Of a stretch of DNA of 64,000 bases, positions 1 through 11,150 are shown piece by piece; the first letter of the stretch is position 1, and every line of letters begins with the position of its first letter. The stretch comes from Chamaecrista fasciculata (taxonomy: Eukaryota; Streptophyta; Magnoliopsida; Fabales; Fabaceae): NCBI GenBank assembly GCA_003254925.1, contig QANZ01018074.1, positions 37,612 through 101,611 on the forward strand. Direction: 5' to 3'. The notes below the pieces were generated by a model. The model searched no databases. It saw nothing but the letters and a program-made list of their open reading frames with translations, and had not been told where the DNA came from. Both the position numbers and the translations under genes were made by a program.

Positions 1-203
1 ATTTTTTACAATTACTTAAGCTTTGGTTCTTAATATTTATATCTGTGATAACATTATTTAAAAAAGAATAATTAAGCTAATAATAATGATTTGGAACTCT
101 AAGATAGAAGTGTTGATTCTGTTTTTTTTTTTTTGGCCTGAAGTGTTGATTGTCTTAGTAATTAGTATTATTACTAGTAAGGGAATAGTTTAACATTTCA
201 GGT

Positions 204-470
204 GCGTTTTTACATTTCTAAATTTTCAAAATTTAAGAAAATGTTTGTTTTATAAAGTCAAAAAAATATTTTTATTCATATTTTAAGTTTAATTATTACT
301 AAATTATGATATTAATATAATTAAATAATTTACTTTTATGTAAAATTACAATATCAAATGTTTATTGTTGGAAATACTGAAAATATTTTTTTAATGTTTC
401 CTATTTTCAATCTATTTCAGTATTTCAGAAAACATTTTCAAAAAATATTTAAAAAAATGTACTAAAGAGG
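204..470. repeat. Degenerate MITE copy, same family as 26888-27309
   Basis: AT-rich sequence that shares, in the same order, many words with the better preserved element at 26888-27309 (for example the runs around 'atgtttgttttataaagt', 'ggaaatactg' and 'cagaaaacattttc'). It lies about 200 bp upstream of the LTO1 start. The terminal inverted repeats are not recognisable in this copy and no target duplication is visible. Family membership is seen directly; the non-autonomous DNA transposon class is inferred from the better copy. Bases 1-200 hold AT-rich sequence with nothing recognised. Confidence 0.5.
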
Positions 471-539
471 CCTGAAATTTATTTAGTTTCTCACTTTCCT
501 TCATGGACATTAAATGGACTCAGGATCCATATAAACTAA

Positions 540-580
540 ATATGGGCCCTTCGTATCCAACTGGACCAAATGGCCCAATA
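540..580 (+). promoter_or_regulatory. TGGGCC (site II-like) motifs upstream of LTO1
   Basis: A TGGGCCC at about 543-549 and a related TGGCCC near 570 lie 85-125 bp upstream of the LTO1 ATG. TGGGCY 'site II' motifs are known in plant promoters of organelle-targeted and housekeeping genes. Position fits a core promoter or 5' leader, but function is inferred. There is no TATA box at a clear spacing. Confidence 0.35.
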
Positions 581-664
581 CAGTTAGATTCTTCTGCGCA
601 CACAGCACATTCTCCTCTTCTCTTCTCTGCTCTGCGTTTGTGGTACCGAGCATCGAGCTTCGCA

Positions 665-3631
665 ATGGCCAGCTTCGTGAACGTATCGCTATCGTCTTCG
701 CAATTCTTGACTCGCTGGTCTCCTATTCGATTCCATGGTTCTGTAAGGCAAGGCAGAGTCTATTTCTTCAACAAGATTTCTCATCGAAGGCTGGTCGTGC
801 TTCCTTTGAAATGCTCTAAAGATTCGGAATCGGAGGCGGAAACGTCCGTGTCCGCTCCTTCTTCTGCCGGTGACTTCACTTACAAACTGAGCGCGGCGAT
901 TGGAGGACTAGGTTTCTTGGAAACTGCGTATTTGACTTACCTCAAGCTCACAAATTCCGAAGCATTTTGCCCGATTGGCGGCGGCACCTGCTCCGACATA
1001 CTCAACAGTGATTATGCGCTTGTTTTCGGTAATACTCTTTCCCGTCTCACGTCTTTTGAGCTTTTTTGTAGCTTGATTGCGCATATAACTTCACAGAACT
1101 TGACTGTGTCGTGATCCTGAAACACTTCGTTTTGTGCCTAATTTCATCCTTTTGTTTCTGTTAAATTCTTGGGAGCTGTTTTTAATCCTTATTCGGCAAC
1201 GATGGTTGTATTACTGTTGACTGGGAATTTTCCTATGAAACACATTGCAGGTAATTTGTTTGAAAGAAGGTCTCAATGATAGTCCTTTTGCATTTGCCAG
1301 GTGTCCCTCTTCCTTTGATTGGAATGGCTGCATATGGCTTGGTTGCAGCATTAAGTCTACAGTTAACCAGAGAGGACTTGCCTTTGGGAATTAACAAATC
1401 TATCGGCCAGTTAGTATTGCTTGGTTGCACAACCTCCATGGCGGCTGCCAGTGCCTATTTTTTGTACATCCTGAGCACCAAATTCTCGGGGTCATCTTGC
1501 TCGTACTGTCTACTTTCGGCTATGTTATCCTTCAGCTTATTCTTTCTCACTGTAAAGGTACATATTAGTGCTTACGATTCGTCTTTTGGTTTTGTCCTGT
1601 TATGACATGCTAAATGTTGCCTAATTGGTTTTATAATTTTTCCTTTTGGAAACTTCTGTTACAGGATTTTGGGTGGCAAGAGGTGCAAAAGGCAGCGGTT
1701 CTGCAATTATTGGTGGCTAGCCTAGTGATTCTAACACTGAACTCCTCATATGGAAATTCTGTGTCCTCAAGGTGAATATTATTAGATTTCAGCAAATTGC
1801 TTATCCGTAGATCAGTTCTACTTTGGTATTTCATTATTAGAAATTTGAAATGGTGACGCAATAAAGTTGTTTGGTAAGTAAACACTCAGTGCCAAATAGC
1901 AATGCCACATTTCAAGCATCAATAAATCAGAGCAAAATTTTAAATCTTACTGTTGTTTAGTTGTTCGTTGTCTTTTCATGCCAATTTCAAGGGTGGAGAG
2001 GTAGTCTCTCCATTCGAACACCTCTACCTATGAAGCACAGACCTAGGCCCGGACACATTGACATACTAAATTTTTAAAATTACATGACACTGACATATAT
2101 CATATATGTATATATAAATCTTTATGAAAATTTCAAAAATTCTAATCTATTCATGAGATATGTCATATGTGTCAATTATCTTTTTTTTTTTTTTTTTTTT
2201 TTCATTATGTGGGAGCCATGAAAAAATAATTCTAAATTTTGACATTCAAACATGTGCTGAGCATGTGTTGTATCGTGTTGTATGCCTATCAGACACAGAC
2301 ACATGTCAAACACTGCAACACGCCCTCAAAATGAAATGTTTGTGTTTTATAGACCTCTACTTACTACACATCACAATCTTCGGGTTATTAAATTTGACTT
2401 AATTCTTGACATGAATGTGGTATATGTAGCATGCACATAAGCTCATCTGGAACATCTTGCATGGTCTTTATTTATATTTTGTGGCCCATAGTAAATAGAT
2501 TAATGTATAAGCACAAAGAAATGTAAGTACCAATCCTCTTGAATTGAGAATATTTGTATATTATTAAGTGGAATTGTAAGAGATAGGTGGGATATATTTT
2601 CAAAACATGAGCAATGTTTATGTGCAACATGTGTTATATACTACAAATTGTACTTAGACATTTTAGATTGTTGTTTCCTTATTAATATTCATGCTTCTTA
2701 GTTTGGAAATTTCTGGTAAAGTGTAAGGATGCTGAAAACTTAAAATCTGTATTTAGTTATATACATTGATGTCATCTCATCGACTAAGTATCAACACTAA
2801 TATAATTATTTCCTCAAATGCATATTATCGTTTTTATTTGTATTTGAGATGAAACGAAGTTGTATGCCTACTCTTGTATCTTGAATTTTCTGACTCAGAT
2901 TTCTCCATTTTGAAGCAGCATGGCAGTAGTTGAACTTCCATACTATGCAACTGAGATTTCAACTACATCAAGTCCTTTTGCTATATCTCTAGCAAAGCAT
3001 TTGCACTCTATTGGAGCTAAAATGTATGGAGCGTTCTGGTGTTCACACTGTTTAGAACAGAAAGAGGTATAAGATCCCTCCTGACCCAAGATAAATCTTA
3101 TTATCTGCTTAGGATTTTACTACCTTCATATTTTCATGTGAGCTTCTTACTGGTCAGATGCCTCAGCTATGGCAGCATGATTTACTAGATATTTATCTAT
3201 TTGATTTTCCATGCTTGATCATGTCCAATAGGATCAGCTCAGGAGCCTTCAATGCCTGTTGCCTAAAAGCAAAATTATGCATGCTACTTACTTTTATTTA
3301 TTCCCTTCATTTCATTTACCCAGATGTTTGGGCGTGAGGCGGCAAAGCTGTTAGATTACGTGGAATGCTTTCCTGAAGGTTATAGGACAGGAACTAAATT
3401 GATCAAGGCATGCACAGAAGCAAAAATTGAGGGTTTCCCTACGTGGATTATAAATGGTCAGGTATGGAATACAGTAGGCTGTGAATATAACTGCGGAACC
3501 TCTTCTCTTGTCTCTGCCAAAAATTTTCTTCTCAAAACATGAGGCATTTCTTGCAGGTTCTGAGTGGAGACCAGGAATTAACAGAGCTTGCTCGAGTATC
3601 TGGTTTTGATGAATCTGCTCAACCTAGTTAG
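665..3631 (+). CDS. LTO1: Chloroplast thiol-disulfide oxidoreductase LTO1 (VKOR-thioredoxin fusion)
   Basis: Six exons: 665-1028, 1301-1557, 1665-1771, 2919-3066, 3324-3461, 3557-3631. All introns are GT-AG and the frames join to 362 aa (Arabidopsis LTO1 is about 376). Residues 1 to about 60 look like a plastid transit peptide. Residues about 72-240 are the membrane VKOR domain with loop cysteines C102 and C109 and the quinone-proximal CSYC pair C188/C191. The C-terminal thioredoxin-like domain has WCSHC (C284/C287) and further cysteines C307 and C322. In this family the enzyme forms disulfides in thylakoid lumen proteins such as PsbO, passes electrons to phylloquinone, and supports photosystem II assembly. 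An in-frame ATG at 503 would add 54 residues; I chose 665 because it begins a typical transit peptide. Exon 4 could instead start 3 bases earlier (CAG repeat at the acceptor). All catalytic cysteines are present, so the gene looks intact. Confidence 0.93.
1772..2918. other. Large LTO1 intron 3 with repeat-like content
   Basis: This 1.15-kb intron is much longer than the others in the gene. Around 1990-2340 it holds sequence resembling a plant interspersed repeat ('cggacacattgacatac', 'cagacacagacacatgtc') plus a 22-base T run near 2181. No target duplication or terminal repeat was found, so an old insertion is inferred only. Confidence 0.35.
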
Positions 3632-5186
3632 GGTTTAGATTCAAGCCAACCAAGTATAGCATTGTAGGACGTGTATACATGTATCGTAGTTATATGGTAG
3701 ATTTTTTTTTCCTGGTGTGTAAACATATTTATTCTCTTAATGCACTTTAACGTTGCCCTATACCGTTTTGAGATTGCAGGATACACCACGATAATATAAG
3801 GATTCTTAACTTCATTAGTTTTAATTCGGTAGATGAAAGCACATTTACCTGGTTCAACACACCTTCAATATGGCAAGCAAACTCAAAATTATTGGTTAAA
3901 CTATAAGAAAGAAAATCTAGAACACCTATTAGATGTGAAGGGTTCGAAACTCATTCGTCACGTATCCCTTCGCCAAGTCTAACCAATGACAGGAAACCGA
4001 ATACATTTGGGAAGTAGTTCCAGAATTATTAGCTCCGGATTAGAGAAATTTTGTGTTTTGTACACGAATTAGAAAATTAATCTCGAAATGCCTTAATTTT
4101 ATGAAATGGCCTAAATTTAATCTCACCTTAGCAGATGGGATTAATTTGATTCTATGATATGATTATTTTTTTTCATTCAAAATGACTTTATTACTCTAAT
4201 TAATTTTCTCTCTATAAATTCTTTTTTGAAAATTATTTGTTATGTTTTGAGTAAAATTTTTTTAAACAATTTTATTATATTGAGAATAATAGACATTGTG
4301 TTATAAAAAAAATATTTTCCTCATAGATCTATTAATATAAATTCTGATAGAATAATTTTGTCCAATGGACAATACTCAATTTATTATGCGATGGTACAAT
4401 TTTATTGTGGCTTGCGTAAGCTTAGCCCAGGAAGCTCACTAACGAAAAGCCCACTTGAAAAATTCTGTTGAGCAAGTGAAATGAAAAATTTAAACTAGAA
4501 TTGTAGGGCTTTACCCCCAAAGGGAGCCCTTCCAGAAATTCTCGAAGGCCAAGGCTTAACCCAGGCCTAAGAGGGGGTTTGGAAATAGTTTTCAACCAGC
4601 AATAGACGCGCCTCGGTTAGAACCTCACTAGCTGCGTCATTGCCCCAAGCGCAAAGATGCTTATTCAAGTAAGTTCGCTTCTCTTTTATATACGCTCTGA
4701 CCTTGCCTTGTTCCTTGTTTTATCGATGTGGGACTTTATACAAGGCTTGTTTCCCACTAACTCCCTCACATACTCATCCTCCTCAGTCCTCAGTCCTCAA
4801 TCCCTTCCTATTCATTCATGCAATGACATCGCCAGGAAATTGTTCAAATTCTTTCCTGATAATCTCCTTTTTGGTTTAATCAGTTCAAACATCTATTTCT
4901 ATTACGAAATGTACATGCCCTCTAAATTCAAAAATCTTTTCGTCGAAGGACTTGTGGATACACTAAAACATGGCAATGAACAATGATTGCAGTGAGGATA
5001 CATTAGTGTATTAGATCATATCCCAAAATGATAATGATGATAACAAAATTAACTAATTAAGGCCTTAAGGGTGTGTTTGGGAGCAAGTTAATTTTAATCC
5101 AATTTCATCCAAATGGATGGGATGGGATTATTTTTTAATTGGATGAGATGAGATGATGTATTGGTGTTTGGGTGATTTTAAATTAA
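3632..5186. other. Intergenic region without recognised genes
   Basis: Downstream of LTO1. The 3' flank has T-rich and poly(A)-signal-like AT-rich sequence. 4400-4800 is less AT-rich and has a degenerate open stretch (4657-4986) with no recognisable protein. 5066-5180 has 'gtgtgtttgggagcaag' and 'ggtgtttgggtga', which resemble ends of plant hAT/Harbinger MITEs. I see no coding gene here. Confidence 0.5.
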
Positions 5187-5560
5187 GGGTAAATTGTAGT
5201 TTGGTACTCTGTGGTTAGGGGCGGTTCCACTTTGGTACCCTGAAAGAAAAATTTTTGCAGTTTGGTGCCCCGTGGTTTGCTCCGTTAGCGAATTGGTCCC
5301 CTGTGCTTTATTTCCGTTAGGATTTAACGGCAAATGTAATTGTGACCACGGTAAAATGTCAAAAACCTCCCAAAAAGTCTTCTCTTATACATTTAAGTCC
5401 TTTCCCTTTACTAAAAGGTATCGAAACATAAAGAAAACATAAACTAAAGAGTACATTATGTAATTTTACTGTTGAGTTGAAATTAATTATAAAAGGGTCT
5501 TTAGAATTATAATATTACAGAATTTTCTCCTTTTCATAAGATTTCTTTTGAATAGGTCCT
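5187..5560. mobile_element. Unpaired MULE-type terminal repeat
   Basis: Begins with GGGTAAATTG followed by repeated 'tttggtac' and 'gtggtt' phrases. This style of terminus is shared with the MULE ends at 7993 and 60856 (GGGTAAATTAC). No matching inverted end was found at its right, where the Pack-MULE at 5561 abuts it. It is probably a remnant truncated by that neighbour. Confidence 0.45.
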
Positions 5561-6977
5561 GATTTAATTACANAGAAAAGGACCTTGTGGTTTGACCTAT
5601 TTTCAGATAGGGTCCTGTGGTTTAAAAAGTGTCAAATAAGGGCTTTGTGGTTTGCTCCATTAACGAAAAGGGTCCTGGGTATAATTCTGTCCAAAATTTG
5701 ACAGAAATTTTGGCTAAAATAATATTTTCAGATCCTAACTATTAATTTTTATGCGTTTGATTCCCTATTTGTATGAGAGGACTTTAACGCAAAAAAAGAA
5801 AAGTTTCATGGTAGTAAAATAAAATTTCACCCTTCTCCTCCCACTCCATCTTTCTTCATCTTCCACCTCCGTCTCAAATTCCAATCCCTCTCACCTCCAA
5901 AAATTCAACTCACTATCCATAAATCTGATTCAGAGTCCCTTCGCCGAACATTCTGTATCCCACAGTACACTCTTTTCTCTCCTCCTCCGAATTCCCCACA
6001 TCCAATTTCACTACCCCTGAGATTTTCCGCATCGGGTTCCCAATCGTCGCGAACATGAATTTATCAAACATCAACACTGCAAGTCTGTAAAATTTGGACC
6101 TTGACAGCAGGGCCAACAATGCCGATACTGGCGCCGCCGTCTCCGTCGAATCTGATATACGCCGGGCAGTTAACATAAAGATGCTACTTGCCGGAGACCT
6201 AAGTGCCGACCTTCCATTTCACCCTTTTGTTGACTTTGACATTGACGAGAACGCCCCCTGCATTCTGGTCCTGTCAGAGAGAATCCAAAACAAACGGCAA
6301 CACCGGAATCGTCGTGTCATAGAGAAACGGTGACCACACAGTGACGTCTTTATGGCCTTGGTAGGTGGCCGGAAGCACCGTGCCGAGAGAGATCTGTCGG
6401 TTGCGGTAAGAGGTGTTGACGTCGAGCTTGTGGTAGTAGATTCTGATTCGCTCGTTGGGGTGTGCCATCATGCTCATAAAGAGCTTCCCGTTGAAATCTT
6501 GACAACCTTGAGTCACAATATCTCCATCTTTTGGAGATTTCATGACATAAGGAAGATCAGATTCTTCCAAAGCAAAAAGACAATTCCCAATGAGTGCTAA
6601 ACTCGTGTTCACCAAGCCAATTCCAGTGAGTTGAATTTTTGGAGGTGAGAGGGGTTGGGATTTGAGACGAAGGTGGAAGATGAAGAGAGATTGAGAGGGA
6701 GGAGAAGGGTGAAATTTCATTTTACTATTACAAAACTTTTTTTTTCCGCGCCAAAGTCCCCTCATACAAATAGGGAGTCAAACACATAAAAATTAATTAG
6801 TTAGGGTCTAAAAATAGTATTTTAGCCAAAATTTCTGTCAAATTTTGGACAGAAATATACCTCAGGACCCTTTTTGTTAACAGAGCAAACCACAAGGCCC
6901 TTATTTGACACTTTTTAAACCACAGGACCCTATTTGACAATAGACCAAACCACATGGCCCTTTTATGTAATTTACCC
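5561..6977. mobile_element. Pack-MULE copy 1 carrying CCD4 and NHL gene fragments
   Basis: About 1.42 kb. Long terminal inverted repeats (about 340 bp: roughly 5570-5912 and 6630-6977) are visible by reading the right end in reverse: phrases such as 'gggtcctgtggtttaaaa' and 'ctcacctccaaaaattcaac' recur. The right end is intact (ends in GTAATTTACCC). The left end has lost the GGGTA motif and contains an N at 5573, and no 9-bp target duplication is present. The interior is on the - strand and near identical to copy 2 (7993-9407, offset about 2430 bp). No transposase is present, so the element is non-autonomous. Confidence 0.85.
5940..6627 (-). pseudogene. Captured chimera: CCD4 fragment, NHL (LEA-2) fragment, CCD4 fragment
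   Basis: Read on the - strand. About 6627-6460 encodes carotenoid cleavage dioxygenase 4-like sequence (GIGLVNTSLAL, DGD.., GKLFMSMMAHP in that order). About 6460-6064 encodes an NDR1/HIN1-like (LEA-2 family) C-terminal region (YYHKLDVNTSYRNRQ, LPATYQGH, VWSPFLY, and after damage KWKVGT, CPAYI and a C-terminal CSVDV). About 6060-5940 returns to CCD4 (AAIGNPM-like, ISGVVKLDV, ECTV). In this copy a C-to-T change makes a stop right after LDSL (6274), and an extra C near 6256 shifts the frame. The NHL part also has in-frame stops. It is non-functional as CCD4 or NHL; only the 163-aa chimeric ORF 6274-6765 is open. Confidence 0.78.
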
Positions 6978-7383
6978 TAAAAAAAATCACCATATTCAAC
7001 TATTAGAAACTGAAATTTTCATTTAAGTACATTACAAACAAATCAAAATCTCAATTTTTTTCAAAATCAAGCCCCACAAATTTCGTGAGACCTCACAAAT
7101 TTCATTCTTAGAACACTACAAATAAATCAAAACTCCCAAATTTCATTAGCACACTAGATTTTCTTCTCTCTTCTTCGCTACATTTCGAGTAGTAGTAATA
7201 TCTCAATCTCATCTCTCACAAATCGGTCTATGCTTAGCTTAATCCTTGATATTTTCACTTTCCCCCTCACTAAATTACAAAATCTTTCACAATGACCCTT
7301 CTTATATAATAAACCCAGACGAACCAACCAGCCAACTTCACCTTTATGAACTTTATTTTTGTTTCTGCTTTTCTTCCACACCC

Positions 7384-7650
7384 ATGGCTACTTTCGTGAA
7401 GCTTCACTTGTGCCCAGAAACTTCTAGAAGCATATGCTTCTTCAGCGACCACCACCACCGTCGCCGGACGACGTCGTCGCTCCGGCGAGGTGGGTTCGGC
7501 TCCGGCATAGATAGGGTTTCCCTGAAACTCTGTAGGGCTTTTAGGGCTGAGGACGGAGGTGACTTGAAGGAGAAGAAGAATCGGAATAATTCGCGGAAAG
7601 ATGAAGTGAAATTGAAAAGGGAAAATGGTTTTTGGGGCTCTGTAGGTTNC
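7384..7650 (+). pseudogene. Truncated first exon of a possible plastid-targeted protein
   Basis: An ATG at 7384 opens a stretch beginning MATFVKLHLCPETSRS, rich in S, R and H and then acidic/lysine-rich (GGDLKEKKNRNNSRKDE), ending NGFWGSVG near 7648. The first ~55 residues look like a chloroplast transit peptide. A promoter-like TATATAATAA lies 79 bp upstream (about 7303-7312). Directly after GFWGSV the sequence becomes a GGGCCGG-rich repeat and no downstream exon is found before the next MULE. I do not recognise the family. It is either an exon cut off by the insertion or another gene fragment carried by repeats. Confidence 0.45.
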
Positions 7651-7768
7651 GGGCCGGACCGTTTAGGCCCGTTTTTAAATGGGCCAAATTTTTTAAGCCC
7701 AAGCCCGCCCATTTAGCGGGCGGGCCGGGCCGGCCCGCGGGCCTAAGCCCGTTTTGACAGTGCTAGTT
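7646..7768. mobile_element. GGGCCGG-rich hAT-like MITE fragment
   Basis: GC-rich patch in an AT-rich setting, with self-complementary stretches (CGGGCCGGACC, GGGCGGGCCGGGCCGGCC, GGGCCTAAGCCCG) and a 'ttttgacagtgcta' end typical of plant hAT-derived miniature elements. Contains an N at 7649. It interrupts the exon-like sequence to its left. No target duplication was confirmed. Confidence 0.4.
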
Positions 7769-7983
7769 GATTGGAGAACTTGATAGCAAGGAAGTAGGGA
7801 ACTTGATATAAGTTTTGACCATTTATTAATTGCACCTAATAAGGAGAGAAAAAGTCAAGATAGAGGATAAAAATAATTTTAAAATTCATAAATTAAACCT
7901 GAGATACTAAAAATAGGATTTTGTGGGATCTATATTTTAATTTATAAAAAAAAAATCAAATTTTATTACAAATTTAGTTTACA

Positions 7984-7992
7984 TTTATTTTT
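7984..7992. repeat. 9-bp target site duplication (left) of Pack-MULE copy 2
   Basis: TTTATTTTT here is repeated exactly at 9408-9416, immediately outside the GGGTAAATTAC...GTAATTTACCC termini. A 9-bp duplication is the hallmark of Mutator-superfamily insertion. Confidence 0.9.
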
Positions 7993-9407
7993 GGGTAAAT
8001 TACAGAAAAGGGCCTTGTGGTTTGACCTATTTTCAGATAGGGTCCTGTGGTTTAAAAAATGTCAAAAAAGGGCCTTGTGGTTTGCTCCGTTAACGAAAAG
8101 GGTCCTGGGTATAATTCTGTCCAAAATTTGACGGAAATTTTGGCTAAAATAATATTTTCAGACCCTAACTATTAATTTTTATGCGTTTGATTCCCTATTT
8201 GTATGAGAGGACTTTAACGCAAGAAAAGAAAAGTTTCATCATAGTAAAATAATAATTTCACCCTTCTCCTCCCACTCCATCTCTCTTCATCTTCCACCTC
8301 TGTCTCAAATTCCAATCCCTCTCACCTCCAAAAATTCAACTCACTATCCATAAATCCGATTCAGAGTCCCTTCGCCGAACATTCTGTATCCCACCGTACA
8401 CTCTTTTCTCTCCACCTCCGAATTCCCCACATCCAATTTCACTACCCCTGAGATTTTCCACATCGGGTTCCCAATCGCCGCGAACACGAATTTATCAAAC
8501 ATCAACACTGCAAGTCTGTAAAATTTGGACCTTGACAGCAGGGCCAACAATGCCGATACTGGCGCCGCCGTCTCCGTCGAATCTGATATACGCCGGGCAG
8601 TTCACATAAAGATGCTACTTGCCGAAGACCTAAGTGCCGACCTTCCATTTCACCCTTTTGTTGACTTTGACATTGACGAGAACGCCCCTGCATTCTGGTC
8701 CTGTCGGAGAGAATCCAAAACAAACGGCAACACCGGAATCGTCGTGTCATAGAGAAACGGTGACCACACAGTGACGTCTTCATGGCCTTGGTAGGTGGCC
8801 GGAAGCACCGTGCCGAGAGAGATCTGTCGGTTGCGGTAAGAGGTGTTGACGTCGAGCTTGTGGTAGTAGATTCTGATTCGCTCGTTGGGGTGTGCCATCA
8901 TGCTCATAAAGAGCTTCCCGTTGAAATCTTGACAACCTTGAGTCACAATATCTCCATCTTTTGGAGATTTCATGACATAAGGAAGATCAGATTCTTCCAA
9001 AGCAAAAAGACAATTCCCAATGAGTGCTAAACTCGTGTTCACCAAGCCAATTCCAGTGAGTTGAATTTTTGGAGGTGAGAGGGATTGGGATTTGAGACGA
9101 AGGTGGAAGATGAAGAGAGATTGAGAGGGAGGAGAAGGGTGAAATTTCATTTTACTATTACAAAACTTTTTTTTTCCGCGCCAAAGTCCCTTCATACAAA
9201 TAGGGAGTCAAACACATAAAAATTAATTAGTTAGGGTCTAAAAATAGTATTTTAGCCAAAATTTCTGTCAAATTTTGGACAGAAATATACCTCAGGACCC
9301 TTTTTATTAACAGAGCAAACCACAAGGCCCTTATTTGACACTTTTTAAACCACAGGACCCTATTTGACAATAGACCAAACCACATGGCCCTTTTATGTAA
9401 TTTACCC
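7993..9407. mobile_element. Pack-MULE copy 2 carrying CCD4 and NHL gene fragments, with intact ends
   Basis: 1415 bp. Starts GGGTAAATTACAGAAAAGGG and ends with the inverted GTAATTTACCC. Terminal inverted repeats are about 350 bp (7993 to about 8343, and about 9060 to 9407). It is flanked by a perfect 9-bp duplication, TTTATTTTT. There is no transposase gene. The interior matches copy 1 with scattered point differences, so the two copies derive from the same chimeric ancestor and transposed after the gene fragments had been joined. Confidence 0.93.
8371..9195 (-). pseudogene. Captured CCD4-NHL-CCD4 chimera with a 181-aa open fusion ORF
   Basis: On the - strand an ORF at 9195-8650 begins with an ATG in the terminal repeat and runs through CCD4-like sequence (about 9057-8890: GIGLVNTSLALIG, GKLFMSMMAHP). 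It then passes without a break into NHL-like sequence (YYHKLDVNTSYRNRQ, TYQGHEDVTVWSPFLY, LDSLRQDQNAGAF). Downstream, in a shifted frame and with stops, come NHL pieces KWKVGT, HLYVNCPAYI and CSVDV (ending near 8494), followed by CCD4 ISGVVKLDV and ECTV to about 8371. LEA-2/NHL proteins act in membrane-associated stress and defence responses and CCD4 cleaves carotenoids in plastids. Neither activity can be retained here because each domain is partial. The fusion ORF may be transcribed; that is inference. Confidence 0.8.
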
Positions 9408-9416
9408 TTTATTTTT
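9408..9416. repeat. 9-bp target site duplication (right) of Pack-MULE copy 2
   Basis: TTTATTTTT, an exact match to 7984-7992. Confidence 0.9.
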
Positions 9417-10469
9417 TTAATAAAAATACAAATAGCAAATTTTTTATTTAAATATATATGCCTATTATTATGTAAGATTATAATTAGATCTGAGGCGTAT
9501 TAAATTTTTTATGTAGTTTTTAGTTAATTAATTTTTTTTATTTTTTGAGATTATATATAATTATTACAATTTTATTTTAAATTTATTTTTTAAAAAATAA
9601 AAATATCAAATAATCTAATAATAGAGAAAAAGTTGCTAAAACAAAAAACCTAAAACACTATTCTTTTCCTTATAATTTAAAGAAAAACTTCTAATAAATA
9701 ATTTTCTTTTATTGATATTATTTTTAAGTGCAATTAATAAATGCTATTTAAGTCTATTCTTAATGCATTCTATTTCTAATGTATAGTTAAATGAAAATAT
9801 CCTCCATTGTCATCTCTCTTTACTATATAAATGCACCCAGCCTCTGACTTTCATGCATACCAAAATATAAAAAAGTGGAGAACCCTCTTGATAAAAAATA
9901 AATCCTATTTGATTTTAGGAAATTAATATTCTTGAAAATGTAAATTAACGATTAAACTTTTTTGCCTAAAAAAGTGTGGAAAAATTAAAAGATAAGAAAT
10001 GAATAATAGAAATAAAAAAAAAATGTACCTCACGCATAAAAAATTTTTTTTTTTTCATTTATTTGATTTTGAAGATGACTTTTTATATCAGCTTACAAGA
10101 TTAGCTTGTTAATTCTATATAGCTAAGTATTTACTTTACACCAATGAGATAAAAAGTTGTGGTTAGATTATAATGTTGAAGGACTTTTTAAGAAAGACAA
10201 TGGTTTTGAGAGAAGTTATCAATGAGATATTTTTTTTATTATATATTCATGTTTGTAACTTCTCTCATCAATCATGGTTTAAAGAGTCAAAACATATTCA
10301 AAAATGTACCCAACAATTCAACCTATGAAATCATATTATAGGTGAACTACAATTGCAATTTGAAGTGTGAAAGCTACTTCTCATTTGATTTCAGACCCGA
10401 AATTCATAAGTAAAGAAGTAATAAGATTTCAAGTATCATAATCATAATATATAAAAAATAAAAGGTAAG
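9417..10469. other. AT-rich intergenic sequence with an orphan promoter-like site
   Basis: Very AT-rich. At about 9821-9840 there is CTATATAAATGCACCCAG, a strong plant TATA-box context, but no ORF of note follows on the + strand. Nothing else recognised. Confidence 0.4.
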
Positions 10470-11150
10470 ACATCCATGGCTTGCTTTGATTGACTTAAAG
10501 GTACAGAATTGTCATTAGAAGTAGCTTTCTATTTTTATAGTCATTAGAAAGAACAATATTATCATTAGAAGTAGCTTTCAATGCATCATTGTTGGTCTTC
10601 AAACTTTCATACACAGCCTCTGCTTGCTTGCTAATTAAACATCTGCTAACTGATTGAAAAGAAGAAGTGCTTCTACTTTTTGCATATGTTATGCGTGTCT
10701 TCAAACTTTCATACACATCCTTCTGCTTCCTTCTCATTTTCAACTCAGGATCATCTAACTTTATGGTCTTGAATTCCCTGCGATCACAGAAGCAAGCAAA
10801 AAATTAATCCATGAATATACTAAAATATTCAAATTAAATTATAATGTATGCCATAAATATTTTAACACAAATTACTCAATCTCAGCAGAAAAAAAATCAC
10901 TAACACCTTAAAAACCACAGCATAGTCAAGAGAAAAAAATTATAATTGCAAGTCTGAAACATGACCACACAAGTGATACAAAGCAATAGATGGAGAAAGA
11001 CAAAAGAAATTTAAATTATTACCTTTAAATTTGACGATGTAGAAGGTCCAGCTGCCCCCATTGCCTGCTGAGAAAATCCCAGCTTATGTATTACAGAGAG
11101 CAAATCCATGCTGAGCATATCCTCTTGATAGAATCATCCTTTTCTCATTA
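10470..11150 (-). pseudogene. Two exon-like fragments of an unidentified gene
   Basis: On the - strand about 11125-11026 reads as MLSMDLLSVIHKLGFSQQAM and onward to a GT donor (AAAG/GTAATA). About 10780 to 10495 reads after a CAG acceptor as EFKTIKLDDPELKMRRKQKD, followed by a lysine/serine-rich stretch with two similar 'VYESLKT' segments, to a stop at 10495. The joining phase is not clean (one base out), and I do not recognise a family. It could be the tail of a decayed gene or a transcribed non-coding locus. The internal repeat of VYESLKT suggests a small duplication. Confidence 0.3.
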
